Source: an uncultured Coriobacteriales bacterium (lineage in GTDB: Bacteria > Actinomycetota > Coriobacteriia > Coriobacteriales > UMGS124). From it: DNA of 64,000 nt. The position numbers and the translations under genes were made by a program. The notes below the pieces were generated by a model. The model searched no databases and had not been told where the DNA came from. It worked only from the letters and a program-made list of their open reading frames with translations. Below are positions 9,003 through 18,500 of the stretch, piece by piece; position 1 is the stretch's first letter; each line of letters starts with the position of its first letter. The DNA lies in NCBI GenBank assembly GCA_902464015.1, contig CABQHM010000003.1, forward strand, positions 1 to 64,000, given 5' to 3'.

Positions 9003-9515
9003 ATGGAGTTTTCCCAGGTAGTGAGGGAGCGGTATTCATGCAAGGTCTATGACGGCAGGCAGATTTCCGCCGAGCAGCTCGCGGCGGTGCTTGAGGCAGG
9101 CAGGCTTGCACCCACCGCGAAGAACCTTCAGCCGCAGCATGTCTATGTCGTGCAATCGGCTGAAGGGCTCGCCAGGATCGACGAGCTCACGCCGTGCCGC
9201 TACGGCGCGCCCACGGTGCTTGTCGTCGCCTTTGACAAGACAAACGTCTTCACGTTCCCTGGCGGCGAGCACACCTCAGGCGTGGAGGACGCCTCCATCG
9301 TGGCGACGCACATGATGCTCGCTGCGGCCGACGCGGGGGTGCAGAGCTGCTGGCTCAACTTCTTCGACCCCGCCAAGGCGGCCGAACTGTTTGACCTGCC
9401 GGAGAACGAGGAAGTCGTCATGCTGCTTGACCTGGGATTTGCCGCAGAAGGCTCGGGGCCCCTTGCCAACCACGGCAGCCGCAAGGAGCTCGACCAGACG
9501 GTGAGCTACCTGTAG
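9003..9515 (+). CDS. Nitroreductase family protein
   Basis: A 170-residue FMN-dependent nitroreductase-like oxidoreductase. The N-terminal motif RERYSCKVYDGRQIS and LEAGRLAPTAKNLQPQH are the FMN phosphate-binding and active-site helix typical of the family, and the C-terminal part keeps the MLLDLGF strand. ATG 9003 is chosen because it gives the family N-terminus; GAGAAAGGA precedes it by several bases. The frame stays open upstream through the toxin relic. The protein is cytoplasmic; reducing substrate and acceptor are unknown. Confidence 0.85.
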   Translation: MEFSQVVRERYSCKVYDGRQISAEQLAAVLEAGRLAPTAKNLQPQHVYVVQSAEGLARIDELTPCRYGAPTVLVVAFDKTNVFTFPGGEHTSGVEDASIVATHMMLAAADAGVQSCWLNFFDPAKAAELFDLPENEEVVMLLDLGFAAEGSGPLANHGSRKELDQTVSYL

Positions 9516-9548
9516 GAGAGACGCAAAACGGGCGGAGACGGTGCCTTT

Positions 9549-10171
9549 TGAACTGCGTCCCAAAACTTGGACGCCCCAATTAAAGCGGCTTCCTAGACCG
9601 CTTTCAAGGCCTGGTCCCGGAACCCCTCCGGGGTCAGGCCTTTCAGCCTCGCCTGCCTCCTGCGCGTGTTCCAATGGACGACGTATGCGTCCAGGTCGGC
9701 CTTGAACGACTCGAAGTCGGACCAGTCGCGCCCCCTGAAGAACTCGTCCTTGAGGTGGCCGAACACCTGTTCCGTGGCCGCGTTGTCCAGGCAGTTGCCC
9801 TTGCGCGACATGCTCTGCGCGACCCCGTGGGCCCTGAGGGCCCCGACCCACGACCCGTGCCGGTGCCGCCGGCCCATGTCGGAGCGCGGGACCGGCGAGG
9901 CCCCCTCGGGCATCTTGGAGAGGAGCTGCTCCAGGACCCCCGTTTGCCGGGCCATGTCCGGGCTCCTCGAGACCGACCGGGCCACGATCTCCTTGGAGCC
10001 GGAGTCGCAGGCGGGCGCGAGGTGCGCCTTGCCGAACGAGCACTTGAACTAGAGGTCGGTGGCCCTCGCCCTGACCTCCCTGTCATGCTTGCATCGCAGG
10101 TCAACCGGCATAAATATGTCTCCCATTCCTTGAACTTTACTTTCTATGTCCAAGAAATGGGAGACAGTTCA
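9549..10171 (-). mobile_element. Deleted IS3-family (IS150-like) insertion sequence
   Basis: The ends are inverted repeats: TGAACTGCGTCCCAAAACTT at 9549 and, read from 10171 on the minus strand, TGAACTGTCTCCCATTTCTT. Both continue with GGAC, giving 19 matches over 24 positions. The element is only 623 bp, about half the usual size, and lacks orfA and the first half of orfB. No target-site duplication is evident. A second, inward-facing copy of the end sequence lies at 10127-10145, suggesting two elements collided or were deleted together. Confidence 0.75.
9593..10108 (-). pseudogene. IS3-family transposase OrfB, C-terminal remnant with in-frame stop
   Basis: The minus frame encodes the C-terminal half of an integrase-core (DDE) transposase: ATDL-stop-FKCSFGKAHLAPACD, IVARSVSRSPDMARQ, QSMSRKGNCLDNAATEQVFG and HLKDEFFRGRDW are hallmarks of IS150-type OrfB. 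A TAG stop at 10049-10051 interrupts the frame. The catalytic Glu in the DNAATE segment is retained, but the first aspartate region is missing, so it is inactive. Confidence 0.8.
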
Positions 10172-10381
10172 ATTCCCGGCGGGGCCGGGTTTGCTCATAC
10201 ACCACAATTCGAAATGCGATTCTTTGAAACCCGTCGCTGCGGGCTTCTTGGCGAGCGCGACTACTCCGAAGCCCGTGTGACTGCCAGCGGGGGCTGACTG
10301 CTCCGCTGCCGCCTTTGCTGTCAATGGGCTGCGTTCGGTCGTTTTGAAGCCGTTGGCTTCACCGGTGGAAAGCCCCGCGCT

Positions 10382-11335
10382 TTACGCCTCGGGGAACAGG
10401 TACCCGGCGGTCATGTCCAGGTAGTTCTCGCCGGAGTAGCCCGGGAAGGCCTCGAGCATGGCAGTCTTGAACTCGTCGGCCGTGCTCGACTCGCCTGCAA
10501 TCTCCTCGAGCTTCTGGAGGTAGGCGATTTTGACGGCGACGGCCTGCTGATCCTCGGGCATGGTGTGGCCGGGCAGGACGAGGGCGTAGCCTGCCTGCTG
10601 GTAGCCCTGAAGGGCCGCGATGGTGGCGTCGGCGGCCTCGAGGCTCACCACGATGGAGTGGACGGTCTGTCCGAGCATGTGGGTGTACACGCAGTTGGCA
10701 GCCGGGATGACCAGGTCGTAGGTGTCGGCGGAGTTGATGACCTCGAAGTCGATGCCACCCACGGTCACCGGACCCTCCTGGGCAAAGCTGTCGATGGTGG
10801 CGTTGTTGGGGTTCCAGGTGTCGCCGAAGGTCTGCGCAAGGCCGCTTGCGGTGGCCTGGGTGGAACCGCCCTCGATGGCGTCCTCGGCGGCCTGGGTGCC
10901 CCAGGCGCTCACGCCGTCGAGGTAGTCGCCGCCGCTGGGGTGTGCGTCGACCCAGATGTTGTTCATCGGCTTGCCGAGGTTGGCGATGTAGAGCTGCCAC
11001 TCGAGCAGGGTGGCCTGCATCGGGGGCAGCTCGATGCCGACGAGCTCGTCGGCGCCTTCCACGATGTAGCACACGTCGCCCAGGGCGTCCTGCGTGTTGA
11101 AGGCGTGGATGCGCACGCCGTCGAAGTCGTAGACGCTCACGGAGTAGGTGGGGACAGGGGTCGCGGCGCCCTCGTCGGCAGCAGCCTGGGCGCCGGTGCC
11201 GGTGCCGGCGTCGGCCTGCGGGGCCTCGTCGGCCAGGGCGAGCGAGGCGCCTGCCGTCAGGGCACTGCCGGCGGAAAGGGCGGCGCCTGCCACGAAGTTG
11301 CGGCGGGAAAGGGTCTCAAAGCACGTTGCGCACAT
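10382..11335 (-). CDS. Tat-exported metallo-beta-lactamase-fold protein with degenerate metal site
   Basis: A 317-residue exported protein. The start at 11335 (MCATCFETLSRRNFV) has a strong AAGGAGG 6-7 bases upstream. Residues 9-35 form a Tat-type signal (SRRNFVAGAALSAG...ALA). The mature part has the strand order of a metallo-beta-lactamase domain: a CYIVEGADELVGIELPP strand, a helix, IWVDAHPSGGDYLDG where HxHxDH is expected, and VLPGHT at the place of the last metal ligand. The histidine cluster is largely gone, so hydrolase activity is doubtful. It is divergent from an HxlR regulator, which probably controls it. Confidence 0.6.
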   Translation of the reverse strand: MCATCFETLSRRNFVAGAALSAGSALTAGASLALADEAPQADAGTGTGAQAAADEGAATPVPTYSVSVYDFDGVRIHAFNTQDALGDVCYIVEGADELVGIELPPMQATLLEWQLYIANLGKPMNNIWVDAHPSGGDYLDGVSAWGTQAAEDAIEGGSTQATASGLAQTFGDTWNPNNATIDSFAQEGPVTVGGIDFEVINSADTYDLVIPAANCVYTHMLGQTVHSIVVSLEAADATIAALQGYQQAGYALVLPGHTMPEDQQAVAVKIAYLQKLEEIAGESSTADEFKTAMLEAFPGYSGENYLDMTAGYLFPEA

Positions 11336-11432
11336 GGGTTTCCTCCTTGGTTCGGCGGGGCGGCATTCGTCTCGGCCGCTCCTTTGTGGATGACGCGGCC
11401 CATTGTGCTCGGGCGGCCCCAGGGCCGCCAGT

Positions 11433-11523
11433 ACGCACAATGAAGTGCCTCGGTTACCGCGAGGTTCCTTTTGGTGCCGAGCAGGGCGTACGGTCTCCAA
11501 AGAAGGAACTGCCTATTGTGCGT
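11433..11523. promoter_or_regulatory. Paired inverted motifs between the exported protein and HxlR genes
   Basis: ACGCACAAT (11433-11441) is exactly mirrored by ATTGTGCGT (11515-11523), and nested inside are GGTTCCTTTT (11463-11472) and AAGGAAC (11503-11509). Another ATTGTGC stands at 11402-11408. The divergent intergenic region and the repeated half-sites fit an operator for the HxlR-type regulator. Confidence 0.45.
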
Positions 11524-11597
11524 GAACTGTGAATGAGGCAAACAACCTGTTCAAGGCCATAGCTGCTCGCTTAAAGTGCGGCGAAAGGAGGTTTTCT

Positions 11598-11939
11598 ATG
11601 ATGACCAAAGAGGAGCTGCCGGCCTGCCCGGTGGCGACGACCGTCGCGCTCATCGGCAGTAAGTGGAAGCTGCTCGTGCTGCGTAACCTGCGCATGCGCA
11701 CCTGGCGTTTCAACGAGCTGCAGCGTTCGCTCGAGGGCGTGAGCCAAAAGGTGCTCACGAGCGCGCTGCGCGATTTGAAGCGCGACGGCCTCGTCGAGCG
11801 CGCGGTCTATGCCGAGGTGCCCCCGCGCGTGGAGTACAGCCTCACCGAGCTCGGCCGGTCGCTCGAGCCCATCATGGCCGCCATGGAGGACTGGGGCCGC
11901 GGCTATCAAGAGATGGTCCGCTCCGGTGAGGGGGAGTAG
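11598..11939 (+). CDS. HxlR-family winged-helix transcriptional regulator
   Basis: A 113-residue HxlR/MarR-like regulator. AAAGGAGG ends 6 bases before ATG 11598; a second ATG follows at once. The family's CPVATTVALIGSKWKLLVLR opening is present, with the cysteine (residue 10) that serves as a redox sensor in some relatives. The winged-helix motif FNELQRSLEGVSQKVLTSAL and the wing VPPRVEYSLTELG follow. It is divergent from the exported metallo-beta-lactamase-like gene, its likely target. Confidence 0.9.
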   Translation: MMTKEELPACPVATTVALIGSKWKLLVLRNLRMRTWRFNELQRSLEGVSQKVLTSALRDLKRDGLVERAVYAEVPPRVEYSLTELGRSLEPIMAAMEDWGRGYQEMVRSGEGE

Positions 11940-12047
11940 GGGAGAGCGGAAGACGGCCTGGCCTGGGGGTTGCGCTATCAACAGCAAAAAGGAGATGGGG
12001 TTGTCAGCTTGCCGAGGCAAGCTTTCTAAAGCGGGACTTTGAAAAGG

Positions 12048-12989
12048 CTATAGACCCAGACCGCCGATAAGCTCTTTCATTGCGAGGGCCCAACCAAGCT
12101 GATTTCTGATGAAGTCCGGCCATGCGTTTTCGTTGCCCTTGATCTTGCAGCCGTCTTTGTAAAGCCGCAGTCCAGACGCCTTCTTCGCATCAAAGGGCCT
12201 GGCTTTGAGTTCGAGGCGCTCCTCGAATCGCGATGCGTTTTCGATTGCCTTGCGGCCAATCTCCTTATCGTCAGGCACGTAGAACTCAATACCGACGCGT
12301 CCATGCTGTGTGTCGATGAGTAGGGACATATGGTAGGCGGAGGTGCCGCAGCTCAGAGTTGTCCAATGATCCTTCGAGGGTTTTTGCGGGCTGAAGGCCT
12401 TAAGAAACTCGGGGGTGGCCATCGCAATCTCGCGGTACTTCGTCCAATACGAGAGTTTGACACGCTCGGTGTCGGAGAGGCTTTCGCTGAGCTTGAGGGC
12501 CTTCGTCCACTCGTTGGGCTGTTCAACGACGTTGAAGCGCGGCGCTGGCAGTGAGTCGCCGATGGACCACAGCTCGATTTCTACGAGGAAGAAGCCGAAA
12601 TCGCTGTCTGTGTGCTGGTTGAGCCACTCGATGGCTTGACGGTGTTCATCGCGGGCATGGGAGACGACCCAGATGACAACCTCGGCGCCCTTGCCGGCGG
12701 CGTAGGTGATGACCTTGCCGAGATGGTCGTGGTTCGTCTCTTCCAGCTGGTTCTCGATGATGACCTTGCGCCCGGTGCCGGTTTCCTGAGCGAAGATGTC
12801 CACGTTGAACGACCCCACGGAGGATTCCGTCTCGATAAGTTCGAGTTCGATGCCAACCGCAGCTCCAAGCATGTTGAGGTTGGCTTCCTCCGAGAGCCAC
12901 CTGGTGAAGTCGAGTGCTTCATGTTTCCAAACTTTGCGCAGGTCGACCCTCTGCATTTGATCCAAGGGGTACTTAGTATCCGTTCCCAT
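12048..12989 (-). CDS. DUF4268 protein with PD-(D/E)XK nuclease-like core
   Basis: A 313-residue cytoplasmic protein. The N-terminal half reads SFNVDIFAQETGTGRKVIIE followed by NQLEETNHDHLGKVITYAAG. This is the D...(E)xN/K strand arrangement of the PD-(D/E)XK nuclease-like fold found in front of DUF4268 domains; the canonical lysine is replaced in the IIENQ strand. The C-terminal half (YHMSLLIDTQHGRVGIEFYV, DDKEIGRKAIENASRFEERL) is the DUF4268 part. Such proteins are scattered, often near restriction or mobile loci, and their function is not established. It stands alone here. Confidence 0.7.
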   Translation of the reverse strand: MGTDTKYPLDQMQRVDLRKVWKHEALDFTRWLSEEANLNMLGAAVGIELELIETESSVGSFNVDIFAQETGTGRKVIIENQLEETNHDHLGKVITYAAGKGAEVVIWVVSHARDEHRQAIEWLNQHTDSDFGFFLVEIELWSIGDSLPAPRFNVVEQPNEWTKALKLSESLSDTERVKLSYWTKYREIAMATPEFLKAFSPQKPSKDHWTTLSCGTSAYHMSLLIDTQHGRVGIEFYVPDDKEIGRKAIENASRFEERLELKARPFDAKKASGLRLYKDGCKIKGNENAWPDFIRNQLGWALAMKELIGGLGL

Positions 12990-13119
12990 TGCTTTCCTCT
13001 CATCGGATGCTATCTGCGTGGCATGCCAGCATAGGTTGATAACATCCTAGCGCAAGGCAGACTCTAAGGGGACGAAAACCCGAGTCGTGGAGCCCTGGCG
13101 TCTCTGACAGCCTGCTCCT

Positions 13120-13206
13120 CAATGCCAATTTTGCAGGATTTGGGCGAAATCCAATCTCGATTTTGCAGGATTTCGCCAGAATCCAATGCCAATTTTGCAG
13201 AAATGG
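13120..13206. repeat. Two and a half tandem copies of a 32-bp unit
   Basis: Units start at 13120, 13152 and 13184 (the last is truncated). Each begins CAATGCCA or CAATCTCG, continues ATTTTGCAGGATTT and ends with a small stem (GATTTGGGCGAAATC in the first, GATTTCGCCAGAATC in the second). The tract is non-coding, between the DUF4268 gene and LuxR relic. It is too short and too similar between 'spacers' to be a CRISPR array. Confidence 0.8.
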
Positions 13207-13224
13207 CTGGTAGGGAGCCTATGC

Positions 13225-13428
13225 CTAATAAGGGTGGCACTCATGGCTTAAGCATGGGCGACGTCTCACGCTACAGCACCGTCGCGCCCCCTTCGACCCG
13301 TCGCCTACAAGCTCGCTGAGGCCTTGCTTGTTGTCCACGCCGAGCTTGCGGTAGATGTTGTGCGCGTGCACTGTGATGGTGCCCTCGGCGATCTTCGGCC
13401 GATTGGCCGACTTGGGCGCCTCGTGCTC
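13225..13428 (-). pseudogene. LuxR-type helix-turn-helix fragment
   Basis: The minus frame reads KIAEGTITVHAHNIYRKLGV DNKQGLSELVG, the second half of a LuxR/GerE DNA-binding domain, here shortened in the first helix and lacking any sensor domain. It lies directly downstream of, and in the same direction as, the complete LuxR regulator, suggesting a former tandem pair reduced by deletion. Confidence 0.65.
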
Positions 13429-13432
13429 GCCC

Positions 13433-15199
13433 CTACCCCTGCCGCGAGGCGAGATCCTCGTACATATCGAGGATGTCTTGCTGGCTGTGGACGCCGAGCT
13501 TGGCGTAAATATTGCGCAGGTGAGTGCGCGTAGTGGCCGTGGTGATGCACAGCGTCTCGGCAATGCGCGCCGCCGTGCGTCCGCGTACAAGCAGCTGCAG
13601 GATTTCCTCCTCGCGCCGTGTAAGGTCGTACTCGACGGCGATGAGGTGACAGGTGTAGGGCAGGCGGTCAAGGACGCTGGAAGCCTGCTGGATACTGGGA
13701 CCTTCCTCGGCAACCACCGCAATCGGCTTCCCCTCGGCTGTTCGGACGGGCACTGTCTTGTGGAGCGATGCGTCCGCCTGGAGTTCAGAAGTGCTCGGAT
13801 GCGAGGCTTCTGGGGCGGACGCGCCAGCGCCGGCGTGACGGCAGAAAGCCCCGGCTGCATCGATGCCTTGCAAGTCGGGGGCCGTGTGCGCCTCGCCGGC
13901 GGGCGAGACGCCGTAGAGGGAGGCGATGCCCGCCACGTCGGCCAGGAGCAGGACTCCGAGCGCCGCTGCACAGACGACATTGAGTGCCGTCGTGGTGCAG
14001 AAGGACCCCGCGAAGGAGCTCATGCAGGTGCCTGCAAAAAAGCTGAGATACGCGACGGCCCATAGCGAGACGCGTTGGGAGCTGTCGCGGGCAAACGGAA
14101 ACCCGAACACGAGCATCAGCATGAACGTCAGCTTTTGGGCGATGTTGAGCAGCACCAGGTACGCGAACACGTAGTTGCTCGCCAAAAACGTTGAAAGCCA
14201 GAGCGCCACGATGGCGAACGCGGTGAGCAGCAGGTGTGTGATGCTCTCAAGCGCGCGACCCCAGCGTATCCGCGAGAGGGCGAGCGCCGCCAGGCCGCAC
14301 AGAGTGGTGCCCACGCTGGCGCCCAATTGCACCCACAGACCCACCGATGCCTCATCTTGATGGGCGAGCCAGGAGAAGTGGACGCTACCAAACAGCAGCG
14401 CGTAGCAGAAGAAGGGGACAAGTCTCACAAAAGCGTTGAACGCAAGCCTGCCGAGGCTGAGGTCTGCCGCGTTTTCGAGGGCATGATGGGTGAAGCCCCC
14501 CATGGCCTTCAGAGCGTTCCAGCACGCGCCGTCCCGGTCGCCGTCTCTGTTTTCTCGGGAATCGTTTCCGGCGGGCGCGTCCGTGTTGATGGGTGTATGG
14601 GCGGGCTTCACCGTGCACAGCAATGCCGCGCCCGCCAAAGGAAGCAGCGCGACAAGGACAAGAGCGGCGTGATGTTCCAGCACGATGGTGAGCATGCTGA
14701 GACAGCCCAGTGTCACCGCGCCAATGCCGAAGCCCTCTATAACAAATGATTTGCCGAATGGCGTGCATCGCTGCAGCCAGAAATAGAGCAGCAGTGGGGG
14801 CGAGAGTGAAAATGCCAGGTCGCCAAGGAACTGAATTGGGAACAGCGCAGGGTCGTATTGGAGAAAGAACAGGCTCGCCACGCTGAGCGAGCACACAATG
14901 GCCACGACGGAAATGGCCGCTGCGGGCGCAGGCGCATGGGGTGGCCGCAGGCATACGAATGTGACGCCAACGATAAAGAGCGCGAGTGCGACAAGAGAAG
15001 TCTGAAACGGGGCGATGCCGGAGCTTTCTCCAACGTGCATGAGGGCTGAGAGACGCTCGCTTTCAAGGGCGAGCATGAAAATGCCCAGGCTGACGCCGGC
15101 TGCAAGCCGCGTCTTTGTCAGTGCGCTCGATTGTTCGGCAGGCATGCGGTGTGCAGTGCCTGTTATCGTCTCCCCTGCCACGGCCCCTCCGCCTTCCAT
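13433..15199 (-). CDS. Membrane-bound LuxR-family transcriptional regulator
   Basis: About 588 residues. Residues 30-430 contain roughly a dozen hydrophobic segments, an MFS-like sensor bundle. A linker follows, then a C-terminal LuxR/GerE DNA-binding domain (LTRREEEILQLLVRGRTAAR, TTATTRTHLRNIYAKLGVHS). This architecture is characteristic of Coriobacteriia, where such regulators sit beside respiratory reductases and respond to their substrates. It is divergent from the molybdoenzyme operon, its probable target. The start is uncertain: ATG 15199 lacks a Shine-Dalgarno, and an internal ATG (MPAEQSSALTK) is possible. Confidence 0.85.
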   Translation of the reverse strand: MEGGGAVAGETITGTAHRMPAEQSSALTKTRLAAGVSLGIFMLALESERLSALMHVGESSGIAPFQTSLVALALFIVGVTFVCLRPPHAPAPAAAISVVAIVCSLSVASLFFLQYDPALFPIQFLGDLAFSLSPPLLLYFWLQRCTPFGKSFVIEGFGIGAVTLGCLSMLTIVLEHHAALVLVALLPLAGAALLCTVKPAHTPINTDAPAGNDSRENRDGDRDGACWNALKAMGGFTHHALENAADLSLGRLAFNAFVRLVPFFCYALLFGSVHFSWLAHQDEASVGLWVQLGASVGTTLCGLAALALSRIRWGRALESITHLLLTAFAIVALWLSTFLASNYVFAYLVLLNIAQKLTFMLMLVFGFPFARDSSQRVSLWAVAYLSFFAGTCMSSFAGSFCTTTALNVVCAAALGVLLLADVAGIASLYGVSPAGEAHTAPDLQGIDAAGAFCRHAGAGASAPEASHPSTSELQADASLHKTVPVRTAEGKPIAVVAEEGPSIQQASSVLDRLPYTCHLIAVEYDLTRREEEILQLLVRGRTAARIAETLCITTATTRTHLRNIYAKLGVHSQQDILDMYEDLASRQG

Positions 15200-15267
15200 G
15201 TTCAATGAGGATGATTGTACGCCAACTCAGCCTTCTCATCCTCTTGAATCTCGCTTGACACCGGCTT

Positions 15268-15286
15268 CTACCACAGCCTGTGGTAG
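15268..15286. promoter_or_regulatory. 19-bp palindrome in the LuxR/molybdoenzyme divergent region
   Basis: CTACCACAG-C-CTGTGGTAG is a perfect inverted repeat with a 1-base centre. A TTGACA hexamer lies 7 bases before it (15255-15260), so a bound regulator would cover the promoter. Downstream, GCGTTGGGGG occurs twice, 31 bases apart (15340 and 15371). The palindrome is a good candidate site for the divergent LuxR protein, whose family binds dyad sites of about this length. Confidence 0.6.
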
Positions 15287-15535
15287 GAAACTACCTCACT
15301 TTTGACCTGCCCAAATTGATACCTAACCCAGGGCGATACGCGTTGGGGGTCCCATGAGCACAATCACAAAGCGTTGGGGGGCACTCCATGAGGCAACGTC
15401 TCGACTGGCACGAGAAGTCGTCTCAAGGTGCGCGAAGCATGTTGCGCCGACCGATATGCGAGCTGCGCCGTTGCCTCCCATCGCGTCTTGGTTGGCAGTG
15501 GTATGAAGGCAGGGAAAGAAGAAGGAGGAATCACT

Positions 15536-18500
15536 GTGGAACGCGAATTGAAGTGGTCGCTCAACACCGACGTGTCACGACGCTCGTTTGTGGGCCTGGC
15601 TGCGGCTGCCGGTTTGGTTGTAGCCGGTGCCAAGGCGACCCCGGCTCTGGCCGAGACCCACAACTCTGGCTCGGTGCCCGCCAATGAGGGCACGACCAAG
15701 CGCATCCGCACCATGTGCCGCGGCTGCGGCAAGATGGAGTGCGCGGTGTGGGTAACGGTGGAGAACGGCCGCGCCGTGAAGGTCGAGGGCGACGAGTCGT
15801 CTATGGCCTCGTCGGGCAACTGCTGCTCGAAGAGCCAGGCCTCGCTGCAGGCTTGCTACCACCCCGACCGTCTGCGCTACCCGCTGAAGCGCACGAATCC
15901 CAAGGGTGAGGACGACCCCGGCTGGGTGCGCATCTCCTGGGACGAGGCTCTTCAGACCTCCGCTGAGAAGATCAACGAGATCAAGGCTCAGCGTGGCAGC
16001 AACGCCGGTCTCACGATGTGCGGTACCTCGCGTATCTACTGCATGGCAAGCGCCCTGGGTCTCACGGGCATTCTTGACTCCGTGAACACCGACCAGGCCT
16101 ACCAGATCTGCAAGGGCCCGCGTCACGTGGGCACCACGCTGCAGTCCAACCGCGCCTATTCCTGGAACGCCACCGTCGACCGTGCTCCCGTCTTGGTCGT
16201 GTGGGGCGGCGGCGCGGAGCTCTCCAACTACGACGACTCGTGCCGCACCATGGTCGACGCCGCTGCGAAGGCCGAGAAGTTCATCATCGTTGACCCGCGT
16301 ATGACCAACCTGGGCAAGGAGGCCGACATCTGGCTGCCCCTGCGCCCCGGCACCGACGCCGCCATGGCCCTGGGCTGGCTCAACGTCATCGTGAACAACA
16401 AGCTCTACGACGAGATGTGGGTCAAGCGCTGGACCGACCTGCCCTACCTCGTGGTGGAGGACATGGAGGCGACCGAGACCGCTGCCGGCTCTCGCTTTAA
16501 CGGTGACCCCCTCAAGACGAAGCTCCTCAAGGAGAGCGACATCGTCGAGGGCGGCTCGAGCACCCGCTTCATGGTGTACGACAAGCTGAGCGGCGAGCTC
16601 GTGTGGCATGACGCCTCCACGGGCTACTGGCAGGGCGAGAAGCCTCTCGAGCTCAAGGAGAGCACGCGCGAGATGGACGGCTTCGTGCCCGACCTGCCCA
16701 ACGCTGCCCCCGGTGTCGAGCCCGGCTACGTCGTTGAGAAGACCGACTTCAGCCGCTGCGACCCGCTCATCGACCCCGACTACGAGTGCGGCGAGATCGA
16801 GGTCACGCTCAAGGACGGCTCGAAGGTCAAGGCCAAGCCCGTGTGGGATTACTTCTGCGCTCACGTGGACAACTACGACCCCGACACCGTGGCTGAAATC
16901 ACGGGCGTCGACGCCGACCTCATCGTCGAGGCTGCCACGACCTACGCCACCCCGCTCCATCCCGAGACGGGCTACGGCAACGGTGGCATTCAGTACATGC
17001 TCGCCATCGAGCACTCCTGCAACTCGGTGCAGTGCTCTCGTGCCATCGACGCCATCGTTGGCCTGACGGGCAACTTCGACACCCCCGGTGGCAACCGCGG
17101 CCAGACCCAGGGCCCCATCGGCATGGAAGAGTTCGACATGGGTGCCGAGATCTCCATCTTCCCGTTCGCCGGCCCCGAGGCTGCGGACAAGTGGGCCAAC
17201 ATCGCCGGCGTGAACGACATCCCCATGCTTCCCGACCTGGGCATCTGGGGCGACTCCACGGCCATTTGGGACTGCTGCAACCGCTCCGAGCGCGCCCAGT
17301 ACCCCATCTACATGGGCATCTGCCAGTCCGGCGATCTCATGAACATGTCCAACGCCCTGTACGCCTGGGAGGGCCTGAAGCAGCTTGACTTCTTCCTCGA
17401 CCTGGACCTGTGGCACACGCCCACCTCTCAGCTCGCCGACATCCTGCTGCCCGTTCGCCACTGGCTCGAGGTCGACTGCGTGCGCACCTCGCAGGGTTGC
17501 GGCGGCCACGAGGGCTGCCACTGCAAGACGGTCGAGCCTCTCGGCGAGACGTGGTTCGATGTCGACGTCATCATCCAGCTGGCCAAGGCCTGCGGCATCC
17601 CGTGGCATCCGGGTGCGGAAACCGACGAGGAGAAGTGGCCCGACTCCATCAAAGACCTCGACGCCGCTGTTGCTCGCTATGCCGACCTCACTGCCGACTA
17701 CCCCGGCGACTCTCCCTGGGAGAAGTTCAAGAGCTACTTCCAGGAGCAGGGCATGCAGGACTGCAAGAAGCTGCAGCCCGACACCTGGGGCACCTATCGC
17801 CGCTATGAGACCGGCATCAGGGTGAGCTCGCAGAACATCGGTGGCGGCGGTGTGACGTTCGGCGCCCCCGGCCTGGGAACCCCCACCAAGAAGCAGGAGA
17901 TCTGGTGCACCAAGCTCGAGACCGTGCACACCCCCGAGCATCCCTTCTATGGCCAGGACATCGACCATTACTCGATGCCTGACTCCAAGAGCGGCGACCA
18001 GTTCGACAAGATCGGCCCGTTCACCCTGCCGACCTACACCGAGCCGCCCGAGGGCCCCGTTGCCAACCCCGAGTACGTCACCGAGTACCCCTTCATCATG
18101 ACCACCGGCCGCCGCATCCCGGTGTACTTCCACTCCGAGCACCGTCAGCTTCCCTGGTGCCGCGAGCAGTGGCCTGTGCCTCGCGTGGAGATCAACCCCG
18201 CCGACGCCGCTGAGCTGGGCATCGAGCAGGGCGACTGGGTGTGGATCGAGACGCCTCGCCACAAGATCCGCCAGGTTGCGGACCTGTACTACGGCATCCG
18301 TCCCGGCACCATCAACTGCGAGCACCAGTGGTGGATGCCCGAGTTCCACGGCGCCATGAAGGGTCTCGAGCTCGTGAACGTGAACACGCTCGTGAACAAG
18401 GACCTGCGCGACCCCATCTGCGGCTCGAGCTACGCGCGTGCCTACAACGTGAACATCTACAAGGCAACGGCCGAGAACTCGCCTAACGGCAACCCCGTGC

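Noticed and set aside
13120..13206. Short CRISPR-like array
   Set aside because: Repeats are contiguous with no distinct spacers, and no cas genes are present.
15575..18349. A 924-codon open frame antisense to the molybdoenzyme gene
   Set aside because: Composition is that of a GC-rich shadow frame (Val/Gly/His/Asp/Leu-rich) and the sense strand has unmistakable family motifs.
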